A stretch of DNA of 64,000 nt, from contig NZ_JAFFIW010000010.1 in assembly GCF_018588885.1 (NCBI RefSeq), forward strand, positions 1-64,000. Direction: 5' to 3'. Each line of letters opens with the position of its first letter. The stretch's first letter is position 1. Source of the stretch: Mesorhizobium sp. dw_380 (GTDB lineage: Bacteria; Pseudomonadota; Alphaproteobacteria; Rhizobiales; Rhizobiaceae). This document shows, one piece after another, positions 1-9,343 of the stretch. Both the position numbers and the translations under genes were made by a program. The notes beneath the pieces were generated by a model. That model was not told the DNA's origin and did no database searches. It saw only the letters and a list, made by a program, of their open reading frames with translations.

Positions 1-144
1 CCACCAAGTGAACACCACAAAAGAGGGGGGGGGTAAAAAGTTATAGCAAAACCGGACGTAAAATGCAGGGTGTCCGGGGAGGCAAGCGCGTTGGGGGCAA
101 ATGGCAACATCTGGTCCCAGGGCATTGGAGGGAGGTCCGGTATT

Positions 145-2484
145 TTAGACTAGAAAGAGCCACTTCCGCTTCAGCGCATCGGCCAGCGCCGGCGCGAACG
201 CGCCTTGCTGCGCCGGCCGCTCCGGCTGGCGCTGCGGCGCCGGCGAACGCGGCACCGGCCTGCCGCCGCCATTGTCGCGCGGCCCGCCTTTCGGTGCACC
301 GCCCTCGCCGCCATCCCTGCGCATGGAGAGCGCGATGCGCTTGCGTTTGATGTCGACGTCGACGACGCGCACCTTCACCACATCGCCGGCCTTGACCACC
401 TCATGCGCGTCCTTGATGAAACGGTCGGCCAGCTGCGAGACATGCACCAGCCCGTCCTGGTGGACGCCGATGTCGACGAAAGCGCCGAAGGCCGCGACAT
501 TGGTGACGGTGCCTTCCAGCAGCATTCCGGGGTTCAGATCCTTGATGTCGTCGACGCCGTCGGCGAAGGTCGCGGTCTTGAAACCGGGGCGCGGATCGCG
601 GCCGGGCTTTTCCAGCTCGGCCAGGATGTCACGCACAGTCGGCAGGCCGAAGCGCTCGTCGACGAAGACGCGCGGGTCGAGCGCCTTGAGCGCCGCACTG
701 TCGCCCATCAGCGAGCGCACATCACGGCCGCAGGCAGCGACGATTTTTTTCGCCACGCCATAGGCTTCGGGATGCACTGACGAGGCATCGAGCGGTTCGC
801 TGCCATTGGCAATGCGCAGGAACCCGGCGGATTGCTCGAAGGCGCGAGGCCCCAGCCGTGGCACTTTGAGCAGGTCCTTGCGGCTGGCGAACGGCCCGGC
901 CGCATCGCGATGCGCGACGATGGCGTCGGCGAGCGACGCACCGAGGCCCGAAACGCGGGCCAGCAGCGGCGCCGAGGCAGTGTTGAGATCGACGCCGACC
1001 GCATTGACCGCGTCCTCGACCACCGCTTCCAGCGAGCGGCCGAGCCGGTACTGGTCGACATCATGCTGGTATTGGCCGACGCCGATCGACTTGGGCTCGA
1101 TCTTGACCAGTTCGGCCAGCGGATCCTGCAGCCGCCGCGCGATCGACACCGCACCGCGCAACGACACATCGAGGCCAGGGAATTCCGCCGCCGCCGTCGC
1201 CGATGCCGAATAGACCGAGGCGCCGGCCTCGCTGACGATCACCTTGAGCGGCTTTGGGCCGCCATCGGAAGGCATGTCGGACAGCATGTCCGCGACCAGC
1301 TTCTCCGTCTCGCGGCTGCCTGTGCCGTTGCCGATCGAGATCAGTTCGACCTTGTGCAGGCGGATGAGCCTGGCAAGCTCCGCTTGCGTGCCGCGAACAT
1401 CGTTCCTCGGCGGGAAAGGATAGACCGTCGTCGTTGTCAGCACCTTGCCGGTGCCGTCGACCACGGCCACCTTGACGCCGGTGCGGATGCCGGGGTCGAG
1501 CCCCATCGTCGAGCGTGAGCCAGCCGGGGCTGCGAGCAGCAAATCCTTCAAATTGCGGGCAAAGACGTGGATCGCCTCTTCCTCGGCCCGCTCACGCAGG
1601 TCGCGCATCAGATCGAGCGTCAGGTGCAGCGACAACTTGATGCGCCAAGTCCAGCCGGCCACCTCCATCAGCCAGCGGTCACCCGGCAAGCTGGCGCCGA
1701 TGGCATAGGCGTTGGCGATCATCCGCTCGACCGGTTTCACCGGCGAGGTGTCATCCGCATCGACCTCGATATCGAGCGACAGCACCTCCTCGTTGCGGCC
1801 GCGCAGCATGGCGAGCGCGCGGTGGCTCGGCACCGTCGCCCAGCGCTCGACATGGTCGAAATAGTCGGAGAATTTCGCGCCGGCCTCCTGCTTGCCGTCG
1901 ACCACCCTGGCGCGCATGAAGGCGCGGTCTTTCATGTAGGTTCGCAGCTTGCCGACCAGATCGGCATTTTCGGCGAACTGTTCCGACAGGATGTCGCGTG
2001 CCCCTTCCAGAGCCGCCTTGGCGTCGGCCACCTCTTCGGTGACATAGGCAAGCGCCAGTTCCGCAGGCACGAGCGAGCGATCGCCGAGAATGGCCTCCGC
2101 CAGCGGCCCCAGCCCGCGCTCGCGGGCGATCTCGGCCTTGGTGCGGCGCTTGGGCTTGTAGGGCAGATAGATGTCTTCCAGCTCCGCCTTGGTGGTGGCG
2201 GCGATGATCTTGCCCTCGAGCTCCTGCGTCAGCTTGCCCTGTTCCCGGATCGAACCCAGGATGGTGTCGCGTCGCGCGTCGAGCTCGCGCAGATAGCCGA
2301 GGCGCTCCGCGAGGTCACGCAGCTGCGTGTCGTCGAGCCCGCCGGTCACTTCCTTTCGATAGCGCGCCACGAACGGCACCGTCGCGCCTTCATCGAGAAG
2401 TGCGATCGCCGCGGCCGCCTGTTCCGGACGCGCGCTGATCTCGGCCGCGATGATGGCTGCAATGCGCTTGATGTCGGATGCCAT
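145..2484 (-). CDS. tex: Tex-type S1 RNA-binding transcription accessory protein
   Basis: Cytoplasmic nucleic-acid-binding protein of the Tex family, 779 aa, the usual length. Seen in order: helical N-terminal Tex domain, a YqgF/RNase H-like fold beginning near [18 protein letters not shown], a helix-hairpin-helix region ([16 protein letters not shown], then [12 protein letters not shown]) and a C-terminal S1 domain ([16 protein letters not shown]). A Gly/Pro/Arg-rich basic tail follows. The start [11 protein letters not shown] is chosen because AGGA lies just upstream; the open frame extends 34 codons further without a ribosome site. The last residues WLFLV after ALKRK look like run-on into less conserved DNA. 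Family role is transcript-level gene control; nothing ties it to the neighbouring genes. Confidence 0.93.
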   Translation of the reverse strand: MASDIKRIAAIIAAEISARPEQAAAAIALLDEGATVPFVARYRKEVTGGLDDTQLRDLAERLGYLRELDARRDTILGSIREQGKLTQELEGKIIAATTKAELEDIYLPYKPKRRTKAEIARERGLGPLAEAILGDRSLVPAELALAYVTEEVADAKAALEGARDILSEQFAENADLVGKLRTYMKDRAFMRARVVDGKQEAGAKFSDYFDHVERWATVPSHRALAMLRGRNEEVLSLDIEVDADDTSPVKPVERMIANAYAIGASLPGDRWLMEVAGWTWRIKLSLHLTLDLMRDLRERAEEEAIHVFARNLKDLLLAAPAGSRSTMGLDPGIRTGVKVAVVDGTGKVLTTTTVYPFPPRNDVRGTQAELARLIRLHKVELISIGNGTGSRETEKLVADMLSDMPSDGGPKPLKVIVSEAGASVYSASATAAAEFPGLDVSLRGAVSIARRLQDPLAELVKIEPKSIGVGQYQHDVDQYRLGRSLEAVVEDAVNAVGVDLNTASAPLLARVSGLGASLADAIVAHRDAAGPFASRKDLLKVPRLGPRAFEQSAGFLRIANGSEPLDASSVHPEAYGVAKKIVAACGRDVRSLMGDSAALKALDPRVFVDERFGLPTVRDILAELEKPGRDPRPGFKTATFADGVDDIKDLNPGMLLEGTVTNVAAFGAFVDIGVHQDGLVHVSQLADRFIKDAHEVVKAGDVVKVRVVDVDIKRKRIALSMRRDGGEGGAPKGGPRDNGGGRPVPRSPAPQRQPERPAQQGAFAPALADALKRKWLFLV

Positions 2485-2612
2485 GTCGTTCCTGCTCTCA
2501 TCGAAAGAGCGGCGACCATAGGCGTAGATGCCTGCCCCGCCAACCGCGACGTTTTCAACCGTCGCAGGCGGTCCACAGGAAACCATGCGGCAACGGAACC
2601 GCGCCGGACGAT

Positions 2613-3794
2613 TCAGACCAGTCGGCTCAGCGCCTCGAAGAACGCGACGATCTCGACATCGAGCGGATCATCCACCGGCTCCGGTTGCGACGACATCTTG
2701 GCGATCACCACTTCGGTCCTGGGATCGACGTAAAGCCACTGGCCATGGATGCCGATGCCGCAATAGGCGCCGTTCTCATGTCCTGTCTGGTACCATTTGT
2801 TGCGGTAACGGCCCTTGGGAAACAGCGGCAGCATCGTGCCGCGCTGCCAGGCGTCCGCATTGCCGCCGGTGCTGGTCGTGTCGCGCACCCAGGCCTCGGG
2901 CACGATGCGCCGGCCATTGGCGGTGCCGCCTTGCCGCATCATTTCGCCGACGCGCGCCAGGTCGCGCGGCGTCACCGAAATGCCGCCGGCCGTGCGTGCC
3001 GTGCCTTCCATGTCGACACCGATCGAGGCCTCGCTGACGGCACCGAGCGGCAGCCAGAGCTTCTCGCGCATCAGCTCGTTGAAGCGCTGGCCCGACGCCC
3101 GCTCCAGCAGCAGGCCGAGCAGGTCGGAATTGGGCGAACGGTAGCGAAAGGTCTGGCCGTGCGGTTCGGCAAGCCGCTGCAGGGTCAGGATGAATTCGCG
3201 CAGGCTTTCCGTGCCCCCGCCCGGATTCCACAGCGTGGCGCGGCGATAGCGGGCGAAGGCGCTTTCCGGATCGAGATAGGCCTCCTCGAAATCGAGGCTG
3301 ACGCTCATGTCGAGCACATGCCGCGCACTGGCATCGCCATAGGCCGAGCCGGCGGCTTCCGGAATGTAGGCCGTCACCGGCGCTTCCGGATCGAACACGC
3401 CCTCGCCTTCCAGTATGCCGGCAACGACTGCGGTCAACGACTTGCTGATCGAGAAGATGATGTGGCGGGCGCCGAAATCCATATGCGGCGCGAACCAGTC
3501 GCCAATGATCTTGCCGCCTTTCATGACGGCCAGCGCGTCGGTGCTGGAGCGTACGAGGAATTCGGCTGCCGTCTCCGGTGCGCCGGCGACCGAAACCTTT
3601 TCGCCGAGCAAACTGCCCATGTCTTGCACCGCCGCTTCGCTGCCGCCCGGCGCCGCCGCAACACGCGCCGTCGGCACCAATTCGCCGAGATTCTGGAACG
3701 ACCAGCGATTGAACGGATTTTCGCGCCAGTTGGCGAGCAACACCTCGTTGCGGCGGAAGCCGTAGCGGGTCTCGAACGCGGTCTTGCCGGTCAT
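2613..3794 (-). CDS. Beta-lactamase-fold serine hydrolase (class C / family VIII esterase type), copy A
   Basis: 393 aa. Serine hydrolase of the beta-lactamase/D-alanyl-D-alanine carboxypeptidase superfamily. The Ser-x-x-Lys motif is seen as SISK in [17 protein letters not shown], and the Tyr motif as [14 protein letters not shown]. The substrate cannot be read from sequence; these proteins may be esterases, amidases or peptidases. The start [10 protein letters not shown] follows GGAAGG; the open frame runs further upstream but overlaps the neighbouring stop and is low-quality there. It lies 44 bases downstream of a paralogue with the same opening pattern ([18 protein letters not shown] here, PPWNRWAFQHIREILPTA there), so the pair is a tandem duplication. 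No signal peptide is obvious, suggesting a cytoplasmic enzyme. Confidence 0.85.
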   Translation of the reverse strand: MTGKTAFETRYGFRRNEVLLANWRENPFNRWSFQNLGELVPTARVAAAPGGSEAAVQDMGSLLGEKVSVAGAPETAAEFLVRSSTDALAVMKGGKIIGDWFAPHMDFGARHIIFSISKSLTAVVAGILEGEGVFDPEAPVTAYIPEAAGSAYGDASARHVLDMSVSLDFEEAYLDPESAFARYRRATLWNPGGGTESLREFILTLQRLAEPHGQTFRYRSPNSDLLGLLLERASGQRFNELMREKLWLPLGAVSEASIGVDMEGTARTAGGISVTPRDLARVGEMMRQGGTANGRRIVPEAWVRDTTSTGGNADAWQRGTMLPLFPKGRYRNKWYQTGHENGAYCGIGIHGQWLYVDPRTEVVIAKMSSQPEPVDDPLDVEIVAFFEALSRLV

Positions 3795-3838
3795 GGCGTT
3801 TCCTTCCGGTCTTTTCTTCTTGAGATTCAGGTTGAGAT

Positions 3839-5035
3839 TCAGGCCAGCGCGGCGGCGATGGCATGCACGGCCTTCAGCGTCGCCGTGGAATAGGCGACAT
3901 TGCTGAAATCCGGATAGGTCGACAGCTTCACCACGACCATTCCCGTGTTCCAGTCGATGTGGATCATCTGCCCGAACACGCCCCGGCACATCAGCGCGCG
4001 CGAACGCGGATCCTCGATCCAGAACTGGTTGCGGTAGCTGCCCTCGGGCAGGCTGGGGTTGAAGTCAGGCCCATGCCTGCCGTTGCGTGTCGCCTCGATC
4101 CAGTCGGCCGGCACGATGCCGCCGCCATTGTCGAGGATCATTTGGCCGAAGCGGCCGTAGTCGCGCAGCGTCGCGTTGAAGCCGCCATCGGCGAGCGCAT
4201 AGCCGGCGCTGTCGACGGTGAAGCAGGCGCTCTCGTCGGCGCCGAGCTTTTGCCAGAGTTCCTCGGAAACCAGTTGCGCCAGCCGCTTGCCGGTCACCCG
4301 CTCCATGATGAAGGCAAGCACATCCGTCTCGATCGAGCGGTATTCGAATTTCGCCCCGTGCGGGCGGACCGTATCCTTGAGGCCGAGGATCAGCTCGAAC
4401 ATGTGCGAGGGCCAGCGAAAATCCGGATCGCTGCCCGGCGGCACCGGCTTCCAGCCGGTGGCGACATCGACCTGGCCGATGTCGGAATATCGGTCAGTAT
4501 ACTCCTCGGAGAAACGCACGCCCGTCGTCATGTCGAGCACGTGCTGGACGCTGGCGCCGACCCAGCCGGTGGCGCCGAGTTCCGGCAAATAGTCGGTCAC
4601 CGGCCTGACCGGGTCGATCAGGCCGCGTCCGGCCAATATACCGAACACCGATCCGGTGACGGACTTGGCCATCGACTGCGACAGATGCAGCGTGCGCTCA
4701 TCCATGCCGTTGAAATAGCGCTCATAGGCGATCCTGCCGTCCTTGAGCACCAGGAAGCCGTCCGTATAGGTCTCGTCGAGCAACCCTGCGAGCGTTGTCG
4801 GCCTAGCTTCGCTATCCTCGACCGCCAACCCGTCGAGATCGGCCTCGGCGCGTTCGAGACGGTGACGGTGGCCATTGCCGCGCCAGACTTCGGCGGTCGG
4901 CAGAATTTCCCTGATGTGCTGGAACGCCCAGCGGTTCCAGGGCGGCCGGTCCCAGTCGAGCCTCGGCGGCACCATGGCGGGCGGCGAGCCCTGCATGATC
5001 AGCGGCCGCGGATCGCTGTTGCGATAGGAGTCCAT
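3839..5035 (-). CDS. Beta-lactamase-fold serine hydrolase, copy B
   Basis: 398 aa paralogue of the gene just downstream. The Ser-x-x-Lys motif is SMAK in LHLSQSMAKSVTGSVFGIL and the Tyr motif is YRSIETDVLAFIMERVTG. It is probably co-transcribed with copy A (44-base gap, same strand). It lies downstream of the polyamine-type ABC operon but is separated from it by a 140-bp hairpin-rich repeat, so co-transcription with the transporter is doubtful. The start MDSYRNSD has no strong ribosome site; Met14 is an alternative. Substrate unknown. Confidence 0.83.
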   Translation of the reverse strand: MDSYRNSDPRPLIMQGSPPAMVPPRLDWDRPPWNRWAFQHIREILPTAEVWRGNGHRHRLERAEADLDGLAVEDSEARPTTLAGLLDETYTDGFLVLKDGRIAYERYFNGMDERTLHLSQSMAKSVTGSVFGILAGRGLIDPVRPVTDYLPELGATGWVGASVQHVLDMTTGVRFSEEYTDRYSDIGQVDVATGWKPVPPGSDPDFRWPSHMFELILGLKDTVRPHGAKFEYRSIETDVLAFIMERVTGKRLAQLVSEELWQKLGADESACFTVDSAGYALADGGFNATLRDYGRFGQMILDNGGGIVPADWIEATRNGRHGPDFNPSLPEGSYRNQFWIEDPRSRALMCRGVFGQMIHIDWNTGMVVVKLSTYPDFSNVAYSTATLKAVHAIAAALA

Positions 5036-5073
5036 GAAAGGCCATTCCCGGGAAACGGAAAAGACCCGGCGGC

Positions 5074-5213
5074 CTAGAGACGGGTGATTTCAGGTCCGTT
5101 CGACCTGAAATCTGAATCCGTCTCTAAGTCAGAGAGATAGGGCATGATGTCTGGACAAACGGTGCCCGTTTGTCCGTGAAAACCGCTTCACACTTTTCGG
5201 CATCATGCTCTAG
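5074..5213. repeat. Rhizobial mosaic intergenic repeat, copy 1
   Basis: About 140 bp bounded by CTAGAGA and GCTCTAG. It contains two near-perfect hairpins: ATTTCAGGTC/GACCTGAAAT (5087-5111) and GGACAAACGG/CCGTTTGTCC a few bases later. Its right part (GAAAACCGCTTCACACTTTTCGG...ATGCTCTAG) recurs near 23.9 kb. It fills most of the gap between the potF-like gene and the serine hydrolases and may end transcription from the transporter operon. Confidence 0.75.
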
Positions 5214-5236
5214 CCGCCGGGTCCGTTATGCAGCGA

Positions 5237-6271
5237 TTACTTCTGCAGTTCGGTCCAGATCTTGGTGTAGAGTTCCTGCGTTTCCGGCGGGCACATCTTC
5301 TGGAACTCGCCTCTCGGCTTCGCGTCGGCCGGAATGACGACTTCTGGTGCGTCTTTCATGTCGGCAGGCATGTATTTGTCCGACCCGGTGATGGCGTTGG
5401 CATAGCGGTGGAAGGCCGAGAGGCCGGCCGCGTTTTCCGGATCCATGATGAAGTTCTGGAACAACTTGGCATTCTCGACGTTCTTGGCTTCCTTGAGAAC
5501 GACGACATTGTCGCTCCACAGGCCGAAGCCTTCTTTCGGGTAATTGTAGTGGATGGCCGGGTTGGCTAGCCGCTGCCGCAGCGCCGAGCCGTTCCAGTCG
5601 CTGGTGGCCTTGAAGTCGCCGGCGTCCATCTTCTCGATGGTGTCGTATTCCATGGCGATCCAGTTCGGCTTGGCCGCCACCAGCAGGTCGCGCACCTTCT
5701 TCAGCACCGCCTTGTCGTCGGTGCACTGCTGGCCGCCGGCATATTTGATGGCCGCAAAGATCACGTCGTTCATTTCCGGAACGACGTTGACCTTGCCCTT
5801 CAACTCGTCGGGCGTGTTGAAGACGATACCCCACGTATCTGCCGGGCCCTTATAGGCGTTGGTGTTGACGACGACGCCGATCGTGCCCCACGCCCACGGC
5901 ACCGAATATTTGCGGCCCGGGTCGAATTCAGGATTGGCCCATTCCGGCGCAACGTTCTTGAAGTTTTCCATCTTGCCCGGATCGGTCTCCTGGACGAGAC
6001 CTTCCTTGATCCAGATCGGCACGTAGGTCTGCGAGGGCACGGCGATGTCGAAACCGGTGCCGCCCTGGCGAATCTTGGCAAGCGCGGTGTCGTTGGAATC
6101 GTAGTCGGTGATGGTCACCTTGACGTTGTACTTCGCCTCGAACTTCTTGATCACATCGGGGCTGGTGTAATTGCCCCAATTGTAGATGTTGAGCACGCCA
6201 TCGGCGCGGGCAAGGCCCGTCGAAGCGAGCAGCGCCAACCCCATGGCGGTCGCGGTTGTCTTCCAGTTCAT
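5237..6271 (-). CDS. Polyamine-type ABC transporter, periplasmic substrate-binding protein (PotD/PotF family)
   Basis: 344 aa exported solute-binding protein. A signal peptide (MNWKTTATAMGLALLASTGLARA) is followed by the family opening DGVLNIYNWGNYTSPDVIKKFEAKYNVKVT, typical of spermidine/putrescine binding proteins. Last gene of a four-gene minus-strand operon in the order ATPase, permease, permease, binding protein. The start is set by GGGAG upstream of MNWKTT; the open frame begins five codons earlier. The ligand is inferred from family resemblance. An acetylpolyamine amidohydrolase 3 kb away and an ornithine decarboxylase at the far end of the window make a polyamine ligand credible but unproven. 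Confidence 0.88.
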   Translation of the reverse strand: MNWKTTATAMGLALLASTGLARADGVLNIYNWGNYTSPDVIKKFEAKYNVKVTITDYDSNDTALAKIRQGGTGFDIAVPSQTYVPIWIKEGLVQETDPGKMENFKNVAPEWANPEFDPGRKYSVPWAWGTIGVVVNTNAYKGPADTWGIVFNTPDELKGKVNVVPEMNDVIFAAIKYAGGQQCTDDKAVLKKVRDLLVAAKPNWIAMEYDTIEKMDAGDFKATSDWNGSALRQRLANPAIHYNYPKEGFGLWSDNVVVLKEAKNVENAKLFQNFIMDPENAAGLSAFHRYANAITGSDKYMPADMKDAPEVVIPADAKPRGEFQKMCPPETQELYTKIWTELQK

Positions 6272-6294
6272 CGTTCTAGCTCCCATTTTCAGGT

Positions 6295-7095
6295 TCAGTC
6301 TCGTTTCCTGCTGACGAAGAAAAACAACGTGACGATCGCGACCGAAAGCAGCAGGAAAGCGGTCGATATCGCGTTGATCTCGGGGGTGATGCCGCGGCGG
6401 ATCTGGCCGAGCATGTAGGTGGGCAGCGTGTCCTGGCCGCCCGACTTGACGAACTCGGTGATGACGACGTCATCGAGCGAGATGACGAAGGCCAGCATCA
6501 GTCCTGCCAGAATGCCGGGCCACAAAAGCGGCAGCGTGATGCGGCGGAAGGTCTTCCACGGCGTCGCGTAGAGATCGGCCGCGGCGCGCTCCAGCGTCAA
6601 ATCCATATTCTCCAGCCGCGCCCGGATCGGCAGGTAGGCAAAAGGAATGCAGAACGCCGTATGCGCGGCGACCAGATAGCCGATGCCGGAATAGCCGGTG
6701 AAGATCTTGATGCGCGAGAAGAAGATCAGCAGTGCCACGCCGGTGACGATCTCGGGCACCATCAGCGGCTGGTTGATCGCCGCGTATTTGAAGGTAAGGC
6801 CGGGATAGGAGGCGGTGCGCGTCGTGGCGAGTGCCGCCATGGTGGCAAAGGTGGTCGACAGGATCGCCGCGATGGAGCCGATCTGGAACGAGCGCAGTGT
6901 TGCGTCGATGACCTGCGTGTTCTGGTATGCCGACTGGAACCACTTCAGCGAAAAGCCGCCCCATTCGGAGGTCGAGGTTGCCGCGTTGAAGGCATAGAGC
7001 ACCAGCACCACGATCGGCAGGTAAAGCACGACGAAACAGGTCGCCGCGATCGCCGTGAAGCCCGGCTGGTGCTTGATGGAAAAGTTGCTAGCCAT
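6295..7095 (-). CDS. Polyamine-type ABC transporter permease (PotI-like)
   Basis: 266 aa inner-membrane permease with about six hydrophobic segments. The binding-protein-dependent permease loop that docks the ATPase is visible as LERAAADLYATPWKTFRRITLPLLWPGI. The C-terminal part keeps the family pattern FVISLDDVVITEFVKSGGQDTLP, characteristic of PotC/PotI. The start MASNFS is chosen because it overlaps the upstream permease by 8 bases and follows a GGGGGTG stretch; a TTG 13 codons upstream is a weaker alternative. Translational coupling with the PotH-like gene is likely. Confidence 0.88.
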   Translation of the reverse strand: MASNFSIKHQPGFTAIAATCFVVLYLPIVVLVLYAFNAATSTSEWGGFSLKWFQSAYQNTQVIDATLRSFQIGSIAAILSTTFATMAALATTRTASYPGLTFKYAAINQPLMVPEIVTGVALLIFFSRIKIFTGYSGIGYLVAAHTAFCIPFAYLPIRARLENMDLTLERAAADLYATPWKTFRRITLPLLWPGILAGLMLAFVISLDDVVITEFVKSGGQDTLPTYMLGQIRRGITPEINAISTAFLLLSVAIVTLFFFVSRKRD

Positions 7096-8008
7096 GACGC
7101 ACCCCCGACTTGCCGGCATTGCGCACATAGGCAAGCAGCGCCACCATGACGATGATCATCACCGTGATCGACAGCGCCGAGCCAAGCGGCCAATTGCGGC
7201 CCTGCCCGAACTGCAATTCGATCAGGTTGGACAGCATCATGTTCTTGCCACCGCCAAGCACGCTCGGCGTCACATAGGCGCCGAGGGCGGGAATGAAGAC
7301 CAGGATGGAACCGGCGATGACGCCCGGTTTGACCAGCGGGAAAATGATCTTCCGCAGCACCTTGAAGCGTGTCGCGTAGAGATCATAGCCCGCCTCGACG
7401 AGGCGGAAATCGAGCTTCTCCATGCTGGCGTAGATCGGCAGCACCATCAGCGGCAGATAGACATAGGCCATGCCGATCAGGATCGCCGTGTCGGTGTAGA
7501 GGATCTGGATCGGCGCCGAGATGATGCCGAGCTTGAGCAGGATGGTGTTGATGATGCCTTCGTTGCGGATGATCTGCAGCACGGCGAAAGTGCGGATCAG
7601 GAGGTTGGTCCAGAACGGAATGGTGATCAGGAACAGCCAGAGATCCCTGGTCTTTTCGCTGCGCGTCGCCATGAAATAGGCGGTCGGGAAACCGAGCGCC
7701 AAGGTCGCCAGCGTCGTCACCACCGCAAGCTTGATCGAGCGCCAGAAGATGGTGACATGCGCGGCCGCGAGCGAAAGCGTGTCGTCGAAAATGTCGCGTT
7801 CCAGGAACACCGACGTCCAGGCGTCGGGCGAGAATAGCCATTTCACATCGCCGTAAGCGCCGGGCGTCAGGAACGAATAGACGAGCACGATCAGCAACGG
7901 GCCGGTCGCGGCGAACAGAATGACCAGCAGCGCCGGCGCTGACAAAAGCCAGCGGTCACGGACATCACGCCGCTCCGCTGCCTTGGCGACTTCCTCCGCG
8001 GTCGCCAT
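7088..8008 (-). CDS. Polyamine-type ABC transporter permease (PotH-like)
   Basis: 306 aa inner-membrane permease with about six transmembrane segments, the first near RDRWLLSAPALLVILFAATGPLLIVLVYSFL. The ATPase-docking loop is seen as LVEAGYDLYATRFKVLRKIIFPLVKPG. The ATG overlaps the ATPase stop by one base (TGATG), and its own end overlaps the next permease by 8 bases, so the operon is tightly coupled. It pairs with the PotI-like subunit to form the membrane channel. Confidence 0.88.
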   Translation of the reverse strand: MATAEEVAKAAERRDVRDRWLLSAPALLVILFAATGPLLIVLVYSFLTPGAYGDVKWLFSPDAWTSVFLERDIFDDTLSLAAAHVTIFWRSIKLAVVTTLATLALGFPTAYFMATRSEKTRDLWLFLITIPFWTNLLIRTFAVLQIIRNEGIINTILLKLGIISAPIQILYTDTAILIGMAYVYLPLMVLPIYASMEKLDFRLVEAGYDLYATRFKVLRKIIFPLVKPGVIAGSILVFIPALGAYVTPSVLGGGKNMMLSNLIELQFGQGRNWPLGSALSITVMIIVMVALLAYVRNAGKSGVRHG

Positions 8009-9102
8009 CAGTCCCTCAGCACTTGCGCGGCGTCGTTGCCGATCAGGATGCCGACCTTGTCGCCGCGCTCGAAACCGCAGCCTGCGCTGCGCGTGTTCTG
8101 CTGGCGCACGGTGAAGGCCTCGCCGCTATCAAGCTGGACATGGATGTGGGTGTCGGTGCCGAAATAGACGATGTTTTCGACCTTGCCCGACAGGTCGCCC
8201 TTGTCCTTTGTCAGCTTGGCATGCTCGGGCCTCACCACCACGGTGGCGTTGTCCTTCGGCTGGAAGCCTTCGGCAACCGTCGCCTCGATGGTCGTGCCGG
8301 ATTTGAGCGTCGCGCGCGCCTTGCCGTTGCCGGAGCCCGATATGGCGGCGATGAGGAAGTTGGTTTCGCCGATGAAGTCGGCGACGAAGCGTTCCGCCGG
8401 CTTGTCGTAAATGTCCCAGGGCGACCCGACCTGCAGGATCTTGCCCGACGACATCACCGCGATGCGGTCCGACATGGTCAGCGCTTCTTCCTGGTCATGG
8501 GTAACGAAGATGAAGGTGATGCCGGTCTCATGCTGCAGCCGCTTCAACTCGATCTGCATCTCCTTGCGCAGCTTGTAGTCGAGTGCCGAGAGCGGCTCGT
8601 CGAGCAACAGCACTTTCGGCTGCGGCGCGAGCGCCCGGGCGAGCGCCACACGCTGCTGCTGGCCGCCGGAAATCTGGCCGGTGCGGCGGCCAGCCAGGGC
8701 CTCCATCTTGACCAGCTTCAGCATCTCGGCGACGCGCGCCTTGATCTCGGCCTTGGGCTTGCCCAGCATCTCCAGGCCGAAGCCGATATTGTCGGCCACC
8801 GTCATGTGCGGGAACAGCGCATAGGATTGGAAGACGGTGTTGACCGGCCGCTTGAAGGGCGGCAACGGCGCGATGTCCTGGCCGTAGAGCAGGATTTCGC
8901 CGGCGGTGGGAAAGTCGAAGCCGGCGATCAGCCGCAGCAGGGTGGTCTTGCCGCAGCCGGATGGTCCCAACAGCGTGAAGAACTCGTTCTCACGGATCGA
9001 TACCGAGACGTTGTCGAGGGCAGCGACCTGCCCCTCACCCGATCCGAAAATTTTGCTGACGTTTACTACTTCAATCGCATTCCGATCCGGTTTGTCCGGC
9101 AC
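8008..9102 (-). CDS. Polyamine-type ABC transporter ATP-binding protein (PotA/PotG family)
   Basis: 364 aa ATPase, first gene of the transporter operon. Walker [10 protein letters not shown] is at about residues 46-54, the signature [15 protein letters not shown] near 144 and Walker [13 protein letters not shown] near 164. A C-terminal TOBE-type region ([10 protein letters not shown] and following) is typical of the PotA/UgpC group. Translation starts at GTG with GAGG about nine bases upstream. Upstream lies a 240-base gap mostly occupied by a mosaic repeat, so the operon promoter must sit in or beside that repeat; I could not pick one out. Confidence 0.9.
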   Translation of the reverse strand: MPDKPDRNAIEVVNVSKIFGSGEGQVAALDNVSVSIRENEFFTLLGPSGCGKTTLLRLIAGFDFPTAGEILLYGQDIAPLPPFKRPVNTVFQSYALFPHMTVADNIGFGLEMLGKPKAEIKARVAEMLKLVKMEALAGRRTGQISGGQQQRVALARALAPQPKVLLLDEPLSALDYKLRKEMQIELKRLQHETGITFIFVTHDQEEALTMSDRIAVMSSGKILQVGSPWDIYDKPAERFVADFIGETNFLIAAISGSGNGKARATLKSGTTIEATVAEGFQPKDNATVVVRPEHAKLTKDKGDLSGKVENIVYFGTDTHIHVQLDSGEAFTVRQQNTRSAGCGFERGDKVGILIGNDAAQVLRD

Positions 9103-9224
9103 GATTACGCCTCACTGTTGACCCCGCTCTTGCTGGCGGAGCTGTTCCCCTGTTGGATGTGACCACACGCCCGGTGGGTTGGCAAGCCCGGCATTGAATC
9201 ACAGTTCAGTCAGTCATTTGGCTG

Positions 9225-9326
9225 GAGCGGTTCATCGTTTCACGGAAACGCCGAACCGCTCCATCTCTTTGTTTTCACGCAATTCCTGTGGGAAAACCGT
9301 TTCACACTTTCCTGGAATTGCTCTAG
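9225..9326. repeat. Rhizobial mosaic intergenic repeat, copy 2
   Basis: About 102 bp. It opens with a hairpin (GAGCGGTTC...GAACCGCTC around 9225-9262), then a CATCTCTTTGTTTT spacer, a GGAAAACCGTTTCACACTTTCC hairpin core, and ends GGAATTGCTCTAG. Its reverse complement matches the element at 23.93-24.03 kb nearly base for base across its length. It lies between the amidohydrolase 3' end and the ABC operon. Confidence 0.8.
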
Positions 9327-9343
9327 CAAGCGGCATGCCATTG

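Noticed and set aside
25..33. Run of nine G at the window edge as a phase-variation tract
   Set aside because: It is not inside or directly upstream of a recognisable gene start; may be an assembly-edge feature.
205..780. Long plus-strand frames opposite tex and other large genes
   Set aside because: High-GC DNA gives long antisense frames; these are Arg/Ala/His-rich, lack motifs and overlap well-supported genes.
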